From Marchantia polymorpha subsp. ruderalis (Eukaryota > Streptophyta > Marchantiopsida > Marchantiales > Marchantiaceae), in NCBI GenBank assembly GCA_037833965.1, contig AP031355.1, positions 30,467,501 to 30,531,500 on the forward strand: a DNA stretch of 64,000 nt, read 5' to 3'. This document shows, piece after piece, positions 1 to 13,560 of this stretch. The position numbers and the translations under genes were made by a program. Each line of letters begins with the position of its first letter. Position 1 is the stretch's first letter. The notes under the pieces were generated by a model. The model was not told the origin of the DNA and did no database searches. It saw only the letters and a program-made list of their open reading frames with translations.

Positions 1-2769
1 GGTTGGCAGGGGATGGAATTCATGATGCGGTGTGGAGTATATGCCAGCGCCTTCTCGTACCGAACGCTAACCACTCCAGATAGCGAAACCAAGGTGAATG
101 AAGTAGACGAGAATAAAAAATAGATACATCTGAAGTATCATGTGACTACTCATGGGGCACTCACTGGCTGCCGGTTGGCGGCTCGTTTGGTTCTAGCCGT
201 CCGTTTTCTTGTTATAATGAAACAGCAAGAGTGTGGAGAACATGAGCCAGCGTTGTGGTCTGGTGTGCGAAGTCTATTGGGGTACGCTACGAGATCAGGT
301 TATAATAAGCTCAACATAACCTAAACGGGCTGCTTCTGCTGGATTCACTTTCTCCCGGCAACGGAGAGGGTATCAGGAATCCTGTGCAAAGCGAGTTTCT
401 CTGATGTCACTGCGGTATTCGAGGAGACGGGCCTATTTCAATGACTACGAAATGGAATGTTGTTGTCATCATTATTGTAGTCGTGATTGCAGGACATCGG
501 CTAAGACCATCCAGCGAACTATAGGATTTCTCAACCTCCACCGGTGGAAAAGCGACAAGAACAGTTAAGTTTTGATATATCGTTGACCTAGAGAAGTTTC
601 TGATTCAACTGAGTGTTCCCATCACCTCCTTTAACTCTTTATGGTGATATTTGTTGAACGACTTATTCTCTCATGTATACTAGCAATTTCTAACACCTCA
701 GCCGCGCGGCAGAAGGAAATCTCAGTTAACTATTTTGTGGCACTTTCGGCCCTTTCCAACTATCCTAGAAGGTGATGGTGGTATCAGACAAAGCTTACGC
801 TTGAATACACAATCTAGTGACTAGTGTAATTACTGGTTTTGGAAAAATTCTGCATAGAGGTTCCTTCCATGGGAGCATTCTTGCCTTGTTTTAGATTTGG
901 ATGAAAAAGCATATTAAAATAGCATAGCCAGGTATTATCTACGTTTTGTCATGGAGTGTGCACGGAGTTTTCTTATGGCCGCAGCCGTTCGTTGTAGAGC
1001 CCTGTGAGAGCAGCATGAGGTAGTGATATCATTAGCTTGAAGATTATTGGAGTCTTTGAGTCTTTTGGCGGTCCGAACCCACCTTCGAAGTCAGTTACAA
1101 TGACATAGTGAAGGGTTCCATGGTGGGAACCAAGTAACTAAGCAAAGTAAATAAAGCGAGGACATAGTACTAATTCCTTTTCAGTGAGCAGTCGTCAACA
1201 AGGTTAGCCCAATTCAATCTAGGTAGCATCTGTACTACACAAGCCCTTCTTGATATTTTAGAGACATTTAGCTGATATTGGGCATTCACTCAGCTAGACA
1301 ATGTCCTTGTTACTTTACATGAGAGTACGCGAAAAACTTGTGACACAAAACAAGCGTCTGGACTTAATCCATGCAATGGCTATTGGCAAAGGGAAACAAT
1401 GAATCAGAAGACAGCCACAGAAATGTTATACGATGCCTCTGCATCAACAGCCTCGTTCGCTCTATACATTAAGTTCTGTCTACAGAAACGACATCGTGCA
1501 AACAAACTTCACCAGATATATGCCTAAAACCAGAGCAGTATGCCGCAGGAGAATTATGCCAGAAAAATCTGTTTATATGTAATGTTGTTAAAGTCGAAGA
1601 CACCCAACGTTTGCCCTTGAAGTTGGACTAGTAATCAGTGCCTAAAATTAAACTTCACTGGGCTGATATTTGGCTGGAACAGGCATGTATACTGCTTGTT
1701 CCGCTGAATGAACGAAGGTCCTGGCATATACCTGTAACGTCCTGTGGGGATGTTCAACACTATATCCATAATACTGAATCGTTTCCTACTCAATGTCACG
1801 AAGTCTTCAATTGAAGGATGTAAGTGTGGAAAATTCTCAGGAGCGAATGAAACAGAACAGAGCTTCAGCATGATCAAGTCTCTTGCACTTGAGTTTGACA
1901 TGATCTACGTCAAACTTAAGACAAAGATCATGTCAGAAAGCATACTATATCGTGCCAGGCCTAGCCTAAGCATAGCTACTGGCGAAATAAAGCCAAGCGA
2001 GCGTATAAGAGTATTTAGTTCCATCTTTAATCCCTTTGGTTTCCGGTGAACAAGAAAGCAGTAAGTCCAGAGCCCATAGACTCACATAAGGTCACCAGAA
2101 CCATTGACAAGTTGATTTCATGTAATAACTTAACAAGTGTGTACTGTAACTCGGCTTAGAGCCGTAAATCGTATGGACTAACTCCAGCCAATTTGGACCT
2201 AGAAGTTTTTCACACGTTTCTTGACAACTGGGAAGGTCTGAGCTGTAGGTGGAGGGACTTAAGACAACAGGTTTCACTAACTGAGAGGAAAGTCGAGATC
2301 TGAGGCAGAACTCGAGTTGAACAGCGCCAGCAACCAAGCATACTCCTGGATCAGAATATGATTGGAGCAAAATGTACTGCTAGAAATACTACAGGTCCTA
2401 ATCCAATCCGAACGTTAGCGCTTTTGAATTAACAAACAATCGCAAATCATATTACTGCAGAATGGCATTTAGATAATGGAAACAAATTGTACAATGTATT
2501 TACATGTAAATTGAAGTACCTCAAACTGTTCTCAGCTTTTGATTCGTAGAACGCAAAGTACTGAGCTCAAAAGTGCAGGAATCGCCTTGTACTGTTCCCG
2601 CCTTCACTAGAGGTTGCTTTTGTATCATGGACATTACTGGCGATATGTGTCTCAAACCCTGCATGCAACCATCCTATGTTGAACTTGAGATTGTGAACCT
2701 CTATTTTTCTTTTAATTCACGACAGTACAAGACAATCTACTAAACAGTTAATTACTATCTGCTCTTCAG

Positions 2770-2928
2770 GAATTTGGTGATGAGGTGTCTCGGATTTTTC
2801 AGAGGAAGTCAACACTTACAGCAACATACAAACTCCAACAAGCTCGAATTGGATATGCGATAGAGAAGGAAAAGATAAGGATTCATCTTGCACTAATAAC
2901 GGTTGGCATCAGTGCTGGACTTCTCTAA
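2770..2928 (+). CDS. Possible terminal exon of an unidentified gene
   Basis: An open stretch of 52 codons plus TAA follows a good acceptor (pyrimidine-rich, ending TTCAG at 2769). The translation starts EFGDEVSRIFQRKST and ends in a hydrophobic run, IHLALITVGISAGLL, just before the stop. This is what a short C-terminal membrane-spanning segment after a basic helical stretch would look like. I do not recognise the family. Upstream exons were not identified; the open stretch near 2160-2235 is out of phase. Chance cannot be excluded at this length. Confidence 0.3.
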   Translation, partial: EFGDEVSRIFQRKSTLTATYKLQQARIGYAIEKEKIRIHLALITVGISAGLL

Positions 2929-4590
2929 ACTTGCAGGTGGTCCAGTACTAGGGTTCACCCTCTCAAACTAACCCATAGAAAACAATATAGCTCCTGGACC
3001 AGTAACTTCTTTTAAAGCTCACTGTAATTGCTGATGGAGGCTAGTGGATCCAACTCTTACGATGTACTAGGGCTCAATGCACTATACCATTTAATCCTGA
3101 CAATGCAACTCACTATTGTATTCACCTCTTCGCCAATGTTAGAAGTGAATTCATTTGAATTTTGATTGCTTGCATAGCAACTTCTTCATGTCAATCTTTA
3201 CACCAGCTTCAAAGATGAAACACTTGCAAATTGCCAAACGGTCTCAGACGTGCCATATATGATTCTCGGTCAACGTCTTCACAATGGGGATACTCAGGTA
3301 GTATACTGAATGAGAAAACTGAAGCTGACAGCTTAAGCTGCTATGCAACGCCATGAGAAGAATAAAACGGTCAACTGAAGCTAGTTATAGCTTAACTTCT
3401 GCTTTGAGAGTACTTCGGGTTTCGTCTGCCAATTCAAAGTTACTGATCTGGATACGAAAACAAGACAGCTCTCATCACTTAAATTAGCGTCTTTCTGGTA
3501 TAAGTACATCGAGAATGGCCTGTAAGTACAAATTCAAATTGACTACAGTCCGAGTTAGTTGCACTGAAGGTATGGTATCTCTATGTAGGGAAGAATAACC
3601 TTACGGGCGAAATGGAGATTCTGTTGTTTCTTGATGTGACCTATGCAAATGGAAAATCTTGGATATAGTTATATGATCTGGTGGATAGAAATCTTGAAAA
3701 GAATTCTTGATGCTCTCAATCCTTTCAATCTGCAACGTACAGGAACGTATGACCTTCTGGCAGGCGAAATTGAGTATCTAAAGAAGCTGGTGTACTGCCC
3801 AGTTTGAGTTTTCTGTCCTATAATGAAAGTGTTTTTTCTTATATAAACTCAATATACCAGCAGTTTTGAGATACAATGAAAGGTGTGTGCAGCGTGATCC
3901 GTAAATTGTCATCACCTTCTACGTAGACATTGGTAATTTCATCAAAGTCATTGCTGCCATTCAGCGGCGAAGAGTAGCAAATACGTCAAATCCCTTATTT
4001 CCGAAATCATAGCGACAGATAAATACTTCCTCCGCTTCGGTTGACGTCGAATGTCCAAGTTCACTTTCCGTTCATCTAGAAACTGAGAGAAGTTGAAGCA
4101 GTGAAATATCGAAAGTGACTGTTCACCAGTTCGAATATTTCCAGATCTCTTTGGAGAACTCTGATTCCGATTGGACACGACCTTGTTGACGCAGAGGTTC
4201 CTGTACATTTCAAGAATGCCCAATCATAGAAAGATACTACGTTGTAAGCCCGCTCGTTCTAAGGAAAGAAGAACACTCACCTTGAAAGTCGTGCTTTTGA
4301 ATTGATGGACTTCATTACTTCCCACGGCCCGGGAATTTTTTTGAATCTCTTATTCGTCATCTCTCCTCCCTCCACAAAGTTTGACTGTAAGAACGCTCTA
4401 AGTTCTTTCGTGCTTCTGATGTTTGAGCTGCGTACGTGGTTTTTTTGGCAAGGTACCAGAGGTCAGTACTTCTCTGCATGCATTTCGCTTCGTCTTTTAA
4501 TCGCACTTGCTCTCCTCCGCATCGTGAAAACGCGGTGGTCATCTGAAGGACAAACACCCGAACGTTAGTACGAAGCGCGAAGTACGAGTT

Positions 4591-4803
4591 TCAATTGGTA
4601 TCTAAAACTTTTTGTTGAGCGTTCGTTAGACCTAAAGGTTTTACCAGCAGAACGGGAGATGTGCATATTTCTTTCGGTCCTGATGTGAACGTCCGATGCA
4701 AAGACGAAGTCTGGATGCCAGTTTTCGTGTTAGCCATGACTGATTCAAAACAAAGATGCATGATCAGCAACAGAAGGCCTAGGACAAATACGAATTGACT
4801 CAT
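4591..4803 (-). CDS. Possible small secreted peptide, 70 residues
   Basis: The ORF starts at an ATG (4803) and ends at TAA. Residues 2-24 look like a classic signal peptide: a short polar start (MSQF), a hydrophobic core (VFVLGLLLLIMHL) and a small-residue end (SVMA). The remaining 46 residues are polar with one Cys, and no known plant peptide-hormone motif (for example CLE or RALF) is visible. No family is recognised, and a further exon is possible. ORFs of this length occur by chance, and the signal-peptide shape is the only support. Confidence 0.3.
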   Translation of the reverse strand: MSQFVFVLGLLLLIMHLCFESVMANTKTGIQTSSLHRTFTSGPKEICTSPVLLVKPLGLTNAQQKVLDTN

Positions 4804-6937
4804 TAATTTCTTCTAGTCGAACCCTAGGCGCCTCATGTGGCATGTACAATGAAAGCTTGCGTCGATGCTCCGCGATAAGAAATTGACCTTAAATTTTTTT
4901 CTTGATGCATATCATGATCTGAATTTTGCAAATAACCACGACTGTACAACCGATCCAAAGAAGAGTCCTAACCTCTGCAAGTACTGAAATTGGTGTCCAT
5001 ACAGGATACATGCAAAAGTGGACAAATAAATAAAACGAGATAAGCTTTTCTCCTTCGGTTTGTTTTGTAAGTGAAAGAATTTCGTCCAATTTACTTACTA
5101 CGTTGCATATTTCCAGAAATGGCTAAATAGTTCTGCTTTTAGGTTGCATGCAAGATCGCGAGACAAATAGCGAATTGATTGGTGTGCTTTTCTCAATGAT
5201 GATGTTCTGTAGGAAAGATCTGAAGATTGTGGACCTACTCAATTTTGCTCAGAGATTTTGGCTACAGATGTTTGATATATGACAGGAGATTATAATCCTT
5301 GTGAGAACCAATAATTCTCTTCGGATTCATATCAATTCGAATATTAATCTCAGTCACAAAAGAATGATATTGTTGATCGTAACATTTTCAATATATATTT
5401 AAGATGGACATAGATTCAAGAATAAAAGGAGTAATGCTGTTGAATTTCTTTCTTTTGAACGTATGTCAGATCGTCAACAACATTACCACTTTCATTCTTG
5501 AAAAGATGATAAAAGTTTGATCTAACATCGAGAGCTCAACTCTCCCGGTTTAGGCGATGATAGTGGCACATCACTGAGACACGAGTACCAACTCGTGTCA
5601 TATCCACTCGAGTGGAGTTGCATCTGCATTGGAGATCAATTTCATCATCACAGGTACGTTTAACACAATCACAAGATTCCGTCTCGGAGACTAATGTTCG
5701 GACATCTGTCAAGTGCACTTATTTTCTTTTCCCTTCTGAGTCCTTAAGGATTCAAAATTTCTTATCAGCCCACATGTATAACAGGCATGTCGCGTTTATT
5801 CAGGTTGGAGGGTGGGACATGCACTCACTGGTCACGCTGTTCTTACCTTCATAAGCGTTTCTCGTCAGCCGATTACAGGTATCGGGTTTTCATATGCGCT
5901 TCTTGACTGCCCGACCAAGACCCAAGATGTCGTGTTCATATTGCATCCGCACGGTCTCGCAATATAGTGACATAACTTAGTGACTCTGGCAAGACAGATA
6001 TCCGGCTCTCAGATACTGTATGGCACACTGTGGCAGTGAGGGAGCAGGAGTAAGAAGCAGATGACGTCCCTCGGATCTGCGGTGTACAGAGAGACGTACT
6101 CTCAACTCGCGGGAACTACCGCCTGTGCAGGGAAAGCCCCAAAGGAACTCCGTGAAGTGCACCATGTGGCAGGTCGGCAAGCTCAACAACGCCGAAAATC
6201 TTGAGCGTAGGGTTAAAAAACGCCTAGGGCGGTACGCGAATTGAGAAGAATATCAAATTTAGAGGGAGTGCAGGATGATGTTCCCATTGGTCACCCGTAG
6301 GATCGGACTGCAGATAAAACAATGCAGCTGCCATTGTCTTGACGTACTTATGGGAGATCCTGTTCATCGGGTTAGGGAACTTAGGACAGGACTTCGATCG
6401 CCAATCACGTCGAGTGTTCCACTTTCGTTGAGCGCGCTCCAAATCAGCAGATTTTCTATTTAGCGAGAGCGAGAAACTAAGTAGGGTTCGGTGGAAGGAC
6501 AAGTGGGACGAAAACTGTTGAGGTGTATGGCGCCCACTGCCTCCGCCCACTGTTGGCGCTCCAGCGCCCACTGTTCGCGCCCAATGAACGGCCTCCTGCT
6601 TTCCGGAACGCCGAGGGCTTCGTCTACTGCAATTGGTGAAATTTATGGGGTTGGGCAAACTTGTTGGAACCGGGTGCTCCGCTGTAAACTCATGCCACTG
6701 TATTAACTTGCGCTTTGACCCTGAGCCCGGGTGAGGTTAGAGTCGCCCCTTGGGCTCGATTCTGGTCAGCGCGGTTGTGCGCGAGTTAAAGCCTGTCCGC
6801 GCCGTTAAAGTGCTGTCACGTGTATCGGGTTCATGGAAGAAGAACCAGCATCTCCTTTTTGTTTGATGCAATCCATACAAGAGTACATTAATATGGTACC
6901 CATGGATCGCATACCAGTACCCCATCCATACAAGGGC

Positions 6938-6944
6938 ATATATA
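6938..6944 (+). promoter_or_regulatory. TATA box of the WRC gene model
   Basis: ATATATA lies about 50 bp before the proposed start ATG at 6993. This fits a short 5' leader. Assigned by position only. Confidence 0.35.
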
Positions 6945-6992
6945 GTACATATACAGTTACATACATCCGGGCGTAGCAGCAGTACGGCTGAG

Positions 6993-9900
6993 ATGGATCG
7001 CCCCATCGCGGGTCCGAAGTCCGGACTCCTGGCCCAAGTCAAGTCAATGGACCGCAGACTGTACTGCGATGAGCATCATCGCGAGCTGCAAAATGCGGAG
7101 CGCAACGCCAGCACTGGCAGCTACTACCGTAGCTCCAAGTAAGCGAGAAAGATGCAGCTGAGGTGATTGCGCGAGCCAGACATGATATGCCAAGAACTAG
7201 TAACCTTATCAAACAAGTCCACACTGATGGGAACCATGATGTGCGCATAAATGTTGAAAGTCTGTCATAGCTTGCGTTTCTACAGGATGTCTCGACTTTT
7301 GTCGCCCACTATAATACCCACTTTAACTTTCTTGCCCTGGAGAGGTGGAGGTCACTTTTCTTGGTTACATAGCGGTGGTGTTCCAAACCCGAGTATCTTG
7401 AGGCTGCCAAACTCATCAAGAGCCCAGAGTCCAGAAAGCTCCGTTGGATGGGCCTCCACGGTGGACGGCGTCATCGATCCACATGTGAGCCATCCATTGC
7501 AGCATGTGTTAAAGACTTGCAATATCACAGTAGTGGCCAATGAGGATATGATGCGCTGGCCCGGAGCCCTCGTCCGGCCCTTGCGGGTACGGTTCGTCTC
7601 TCTTCTTTCTGCTGGGCAAAGTGCCATTCAGCTTGTCACCCGCACATCGATTCTCGATAGGTTGTTGCTGCAAGAGCTTAGCAACAAAAGCAGCAAGCCC
7701 GGACATTGACATCGACGCCTCGAGCTTCAGAACGATGAGAATACGCAAACGCCAGCCAGTAGTGCTTTTAGAAACACCCCCTCCTTCGTCTCATCTGGCA
7801 CGTCCACTGTCTGCCTTCACCCACGAAGGTCCAGGGCAATTTGTAGGTCAGCACGGCTGCTTGTCCCGTGGACATCAGCACCCGCTGATCAGTAAAGAAG
7901 CCGCAAAGCCGCAGGATGCATCTCCCGTTTGGAATCCTGGGGACACCTCCTACCTCAAAAGATCCCAGGTACGCCTCAGAGCCTGCTGCTTACTTGCTGT
8001 AATCAATCATCTCACCGTCTTGCATGCACTGAGGTGCACGCGCATGCCGCGTGCTGTCACCGGTGCTTTTTAGTCGAATTACTTCACGGTTTTGGTTCTC
8101 GTCTCCGGACGAACTTCATGATCAAAGCATGTCATGAACCTGGGCGAGTGACCCTTTACATGTCGTGTGTATACTTCTTCGTACTCGAGCTTTTTCTAAT
8201 AAAAGATGGATGATGTGTTCAGGTCGTTGACGAAGAAGCATACAGTGTGGACTATGCGCGGCCCGAGGCGGTACTGCCCAGCAAAGAAAAGACCGGGAGC
8301 CAGGCCGGAAAGAGCTCTTCAGACGACGTACACAAGCTAGAGGTTTGAAACACCTTTCTAGGTTTATAATGCATTGTAATTCTTAAGCACAACTTCAATT
8401 TTTGCTACTATTTTTGCCTTCGCAATGACGAAGGACGTTGTTCTATGTTAAATGTCCATAGCAACTCGATCGCAGCAGAATCAAGCGGTCATGCTCCTCA
8501 CTGTTCCAATCATCAAAGATCAAGGAAAGATCGGAAACTAGGCATTGTCGAACATCATGTGTCAGGCACTGTTAATTGACGCAATTTCTACACCCACGTT
8601 GCCATCGTTGCAACCTGCATTGTTTGGCCTATCACACGTAAAAGTTATTTCGAGATCGGGCTTCTCAATCCCCGACGCTATTCAGCAAGAAGCCTGTGAA
8701 TGTAGATCCCTCCGTTCAAGACTGGATTGACCAACTATAGAAAGCCAACAGGTTATGAGACATGGATTAGTTGGAAGCCCGCTCTATTTCGCAGTAACGA
8801 GTAACTTCAAGGGCCAAAGAAACCTGAAACTAAATATGTCAAATCAGTTGAACCCCAATTCAACTGATTTGAGTCTAGCACAGCAAACAAAGGTTATTAG
8901 TACGCGACTACAGTCGCTCTCGCAACTTGAATATCGACATATGGTTGTATATTTGCATTGAATCCACCAGCGAATGCAGCAATCTGAATACAGATATCTG
9001 ATTTCAGCCCGAATTTATCGATATCATCGTATTATCATACTATGCTGAAATTCTTGTCGTCTCTCTCTCGGTAATTATTGAAAGGATCCCGCCAACGGGT
9101 TCTGCTCACTTTCTTCTCTTCACAGAAGGAAAAACTCTTTGCAGTCTAGTGATCCATCGTATCATGATTATGGGCAGGTCAAGAGAGATGGTACGCAATC
9201 GAGACCTTACGAATTTGTGGAGTTCGTGGAGGAAGCAGGAAGGTACTAGAGTCTTCTGACAGCACATGGGTTAGTTGGTGAGAATATTTAAATTGCCTTC
9301 TTGATTTGGTCGAATCAGGTATGACTCTTGAATGAGGTCGGTCCGATGACTGCAACTTGTGCGAGCCACTAGCTTTAGACCTCGAAGTTATAGTCTCTGA
9401 ATGTGTTTGTAAAGATGATGATAATTAGGCAGAATGACGTGTCATTGTAGTCCTGTATTCAGCTCCTCAAGAAACGCCTTCCGTCTTGATAGAAGGTTTC
9501 TCATGGGAGTGAAGAGGCTCTTTGAGCGTGTCCGAACTCGATGAAATTTAGGTCTTCATTCAAATGTTTGTGTTCCAGGGTACGCGGCAGCCAAGAAACG
9601 TATAGATCTGCTATTGAGCGGACTGACATACAACGCGGGGATAGAGCTCCCAGTGTGGAAAGAGATCTCAATCATCCGAGTAACAAGCCGAAAGAGTCTC
9701 TCTTATATTCTTTGTACAGTGTCTTCTCACGACTGTCAGGGAAGACTGTGCTGACCGCCCGCGAGGCTCTGTCGCGAATAATCGAAGAGGGCCTCCCCGG
9801 ATTGGATGAGGAAGTCGGGCTACCCAGTGTTCAGGTCGCTAAAGTTATGCGAAGCAATCCTTACTTCGTGCACCTCGAAGGCGGAAAATTTTTGCTGTGC

Positions 9901-10497
9901 AGTGGACCTTCTCATCAGAACAATGACCAATTAATCAGTGGCCTGGACCTAGCGGATGCTGTAATAGATCCGGCTATATCACAGCAGCCTGCAGCTACCG
10001 CGAATGGGGTCGGGAAGGGCGATAGAGATGAGGAGCAGCATGATTACACAGGATTGCGCAATAAGAGGGCGAGGAGTAAAAGTTCGAGCAGCAACGAAAT
10101 GCGTGACAAGAACGACAGTAGCTTGATATCGGAGGAGATTCCTAAATTGAGTGCTTCTAAATCTCAGCTTTCTGTCTCGCCGAAGATTACTCCACCTGAT
10201 CATGTCGCCGTTCAGATATGTAAACGGTACGACGGAAGAGGCTGGAAATGTCACCAAAAGGCTCTAGAGGGATACTCAATGTGTCGTCATCACCATGAAC
10301 TCATAGTCAATCGATTAGCTCGACTGAGAAATAGTGGTAGATTGGGCTCGAAGAAGTTATCGAAGAGGAGGAAACCCAGCGGTAAGCAGCTCAGTGAAAG
10401 TTCCGCTGTCACGGACGGTGATTTGAAAAATGAACAAAGTGGGGCTCAATGGCGAAAGAATGTCAAGGCGCGTTCCCTGAATTCCATCAACACTTGA
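6993..10497 (+). CDS. WRC-domain protein, possible winged-helix region; 8-exon model
   Basis: Proposed coding exons: 6993-7138, 7286-7484, 7675-7968, 8223-8342, 8542-8637, 8994-9070, 9126-9242, 9579-10497. All junctions have GT-AG ends and the phases agree, giving 655 residues. The last two exons are the strongest: the acceptor before 9126 follows a long pyrimidine tract, and both junctions keep frame. Near residues 564-586 is C-x9-C-x10-C-x2-H with DGRGWKC, the plant WRC zinc motif, which in known proteins binds DNA and can direct nuclear entry. Basic clusters (KKLSKRRK) follow. Residues ~404-457 (LTAREALSRIIEEGLPG up to YFVHLEGGKFLLC) resemble a HARE-type winged helix; this is inference. 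The exon 4 to 5 junction is weak: its donor is GTTTGA, and reading through gives a stop at 8346-8348. Exons 1-4 could therefore be a separate 254-residue gene. The role is probably nuclear or chromatin regulation. Confidence 0.5.
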
Positions 10498-11439
10498 GAG
10501 GTGCGTTTGTTGTGGAGGCCTAAACTGGTACGCAAAAGCATCGCTTTTTTCATTTCCGTGCCACGGAGTTACGACCTCATGCGCACCTATGGGGTAGTAA
10601 TGGGCAAGTCTTATGAGCTCGAGGCGCGTTCTCCGACCTGTGAAGAGCCCAGTAGACCTAGAGGATCTGTATGTAACCCGGAGTTACATGCTGTAAATCC
10701 CGACAGCTTGGGTTCCTAAGGCAGTACGGAGGGAAAACCATGGACTTGTTTTGCGTTTTTCTTGAACCAATTTTGTCATCTGGAAACTCCTGTTCAAGTT
10801 TCACGACCTGAAAAGGTCGAGTTTGTTTCAAGATGCGCACACCACGAAAACAGATATTGTAATCACGGATTGTTGCTCAATCACTCGGAGGCTACATCGC
10901 CCCTAGACGTGTCCATGCACAAAGTTTCCCTGGGTCAAGCGTGGATGCAGATGCGGGACGTTGCAGCGTTGCAGGGCCTCACAAGCGCGCAAGGCCCCTC
11001 TTCGAACCTTTGGCCGCCAATCTAAGAGTAGCAAGGATACATAATTTTTTCCAGTTTTGGATTGTGGCTGCCATAGCTCCTGTGCTTACTCTCGCGATCT
11101 TTGCAGTTGTCATCAATGTGCAATTTTGCCACATACTTGCAACTAGACGTATTAGACGTTCATAACCAAACGCTAGCAATCGCGAGACTCTATGTATCGT
11201 CCTAGACGTGAGAGATATAGAAGAGAAGTCTCGTATTGTTGTGATGGAATGAGATATCACCTAGACTTAGAAGATTTGCGTGCACCTATCCATTCCAATC
11301 TCATTGCTTGTACTTCACGTATAGCTACTTTACTCTAGTAGTTGCAGGGTTTAACATGAGCCCGCTAAAATCAAGCATAGGTAGGGGCCCCGTATTTGAA
11401 TTCGGAAGACAGGGAACTACAGCGACTAGTTACGTAAGT
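10498..11439. other. 3' flank of the WRC gene; no gene seen
   Basis: Mid-GC sequence with only short open frames. It probably holds the 3' untranslated region and intergenic DNA. Composition changes sharply to very AT-rich at about 11440. Confidence 0.4.
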
Positions 11440-12324
11440 TAATCATTATGTAAGTATTAAAATTTTTTATTTGAATTTTACATATATAATTAAAAATTAT
11501 AAATATATCTATATTATTTATTTTTCGTTTCATTAATTTTCTGTATTTTTATAAATATTATTTTAAATAATTTTTTATTTTAAAATACAGAACGTTAATG
11601 AAACTAATAATAAATACAATTTATTTATATTTATAAAATTTTATGTAAAAATTCTTTAATTGAAAAAAACATAATTTTACTTTAGCATTCTTTAATTATA
11701 ACAAAAATCAATATAATATAAATTTTCAAGTTATAATTTTACTCAAACTGATTTCTCTATTCATTTTTAAAATTGAAAATGATTATACAAACCATTTGAA
11801 TCATTTTTTTTACTAAATTGAATGTAGTAATTAATTTTATTTTTTAAAATAAAAAAAATAAATATTTCATAATTCATATCAATAAAAAAATCCTATAAAA
11901 AATTTTATAATTCTGGATGATATTTGACAGTCTGAAAAACATTTATCAATTCTTGATTTATTACTGTAATTATTAATCAATAAATGGTAAATATGCAACT
12001 ATAAATGATATAACATATAAATGTTAACGTATCATGGTTTCACAAATTTTAACTGGATACACTGTAGAATGTGTACGGTAAATATCACGTTAGTATGGAT
12101 TCATAGTACGCACCTCGTGATATTAATAGGGATTGACTTTTTGCATGAAAGCATAAGTTCATTTGGTTAAAATAAAATAATGTAAAATATAGGTCTTCTA
12201 AAGAACTCAATCTGAGGGAGCAATAACGGTCATAGCAATCTCTTTTAGTACCTAGTACTTCAACATTCTATGGTCATAGCTATCTCCTCTGGTACGTAAA
12301 CACCCTAAACCCTACCTCTCAACT

Positions 12325-12486
12325 GACCTAGGATACACCCCAGTCTCTAAACGTAACACCGGTGAATTTCCGCTACAGGACCGAGGATATACCCGAGTCT
12401 CTAAATGTAACACCGGTAAATTTCCGCTACAGGACCTAGGATACAACCGAGTCTCTGAACGTTACACTGGTGGATTTCCGCTACAG
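12325..12486 (+). repeat. Minisatellite, three 54-bp units
   Basis: Three tandem units at 12325-12378, 12379-12432 and 12433-12486 have identical length. Each begins GAC C(T/G)AGGATA and ends TTTCCGCTACAG; the middle carries AGTCTCT and the core AACACCGGT, which is ACACTGGT in the third unit. A truncated start of a fourth unit (GACTTGCTTTACAG) follows. The units keep CpG sites and are more GC-rich than the surrounding block. Their length is a multiple of three, but no long open frame runs through them. Confidence 0.9.
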
Positions 12487-13557
12487 GACTTGCTTTACAG
12501 TGACATTACTAATATATATTAATAACTCTATCTTAGATCAGGTTGTGTTAACAGTTGTTATAATTTGTCAACACTAGAAGGGAATTGATGTGTAGAAAAT
12601 AAAATTATCTTCATTTACGTCCGAAGGTCGATCTTGCTCTCACACTACCGGTGCGTATATAACTGGTTGTCATCTCGTTCCCGATAATCTGACTACTTAA
12701 TGTTTTACTCTTTCTTCAAACGCAAGAAGACAAGAACCAAATGCTCCTACATCCATCATTTCAGTATCTAAAGCAAGTAAATGGCAAAAGATGGGCTACT
12801 AGACGAATTATTCATCTCTTTACTGGAATATTGTTGAAGGTTCAAACCACCAAACTCGCAGATATTGCAAACAACAGTTTACACTCCGAGACATAGTAAA
12901 ATTTTGATCTTAGAAAATCAAAGGTGAAGTTCATATTGTATGATCTCCTATGAGTTCAAATTTCTTGTAGAAAGTCAAAACTCAAGTCTTCAACTAAATT
13001 GTATGCCATAACCCACACAATACACGGTAGTATCAAGCACAAGCATGTAATTCAGGCTTGTTTCAGAATAAAACTAAATTTGAAGTATTTTTACAACAAA
13101 AGGAAACATATTAGAATCACATAATATCAACACATCATGCGAGTCTGTTTGTATTCATATTTTATGTCTTTAAGGAGTATTAATTTGATATAATTCGCAA
13201 TTTGAACGATTTTTTATTTTGAAAAAAAATCAATATTAAAACCTTAGTGATACATACTGCGTCAATACATCTTTTTCACCAATTCCATTTTTTTCATTAT
13301 ATGTTTACATTAAATATATATACAATTTATTAAATATTTTTTATAAATCAAATTAGATATAAAAGTAAATGTAAAAGAAATGAATGAATCACATTTAATA
13401 AATTATTTTTTACATATTTTTATATTTACATGATATGTATAAGTTACGATCATAATAATCAAGTAGATAAATAATGTTTTTAAATTTTATCTCTAAAAAT
13501 ATTCACACACTTGAACAACAAACAGGTACATATTTAAATGATATAGACATAAGAATA

Positions 13558-13560
<3 letters not shown>

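Larger units (their letters stand above)
1..6900. other. Low-copy mid-GC region without an assigned gene
   Basis: Composition resembles the gene-bearing stretch that follows and differs from the AT-rich blocks further on. I found no long coding region and no recognisable transposon. Exon-like pieces exist: one at 2770-2928 and a short open stretch near 2160-2235 on the plus strand with AG before it and GT after it. The two do not join in phase, so I built no gene from them. A possible small secreted-peptide ORF on the minus strand (4591-4803) is listed separately. Other open frames here are of chance length. Confidence 0.5.

Noticed and set aside
1277..1529. 83-codon plus-strand open stretch
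   Set aside because: No ATG at its start, no clear splice sites and no motif. Expected by chance in this much sequence.
6224..6658. 144-codon minus-strand open frame
   Set aside because: No domain, and composition typical of a GC-rich promoter region. Nothing beyond length supports it.
7251..7709. 152-codon open frame as a separate gene
   Set aside because: Its middle is explained as exon 2 of the WRC gene model, with acceptor at 7285 and donor at 7485. The rest would be intron.
9579..9740. Alternative frame reading AAAKKRIDLLLSGLTYNAG
   Set aside because: It looks protein-like, but it ends in a stop without a usable donor, and the phase from the upstream exon favours the WRC frame.
12301..12320. 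Telomere-like CCCTAAACCCT
   Set aside because: Only about two units, embedded before a minisatellite; not a telomeric array.
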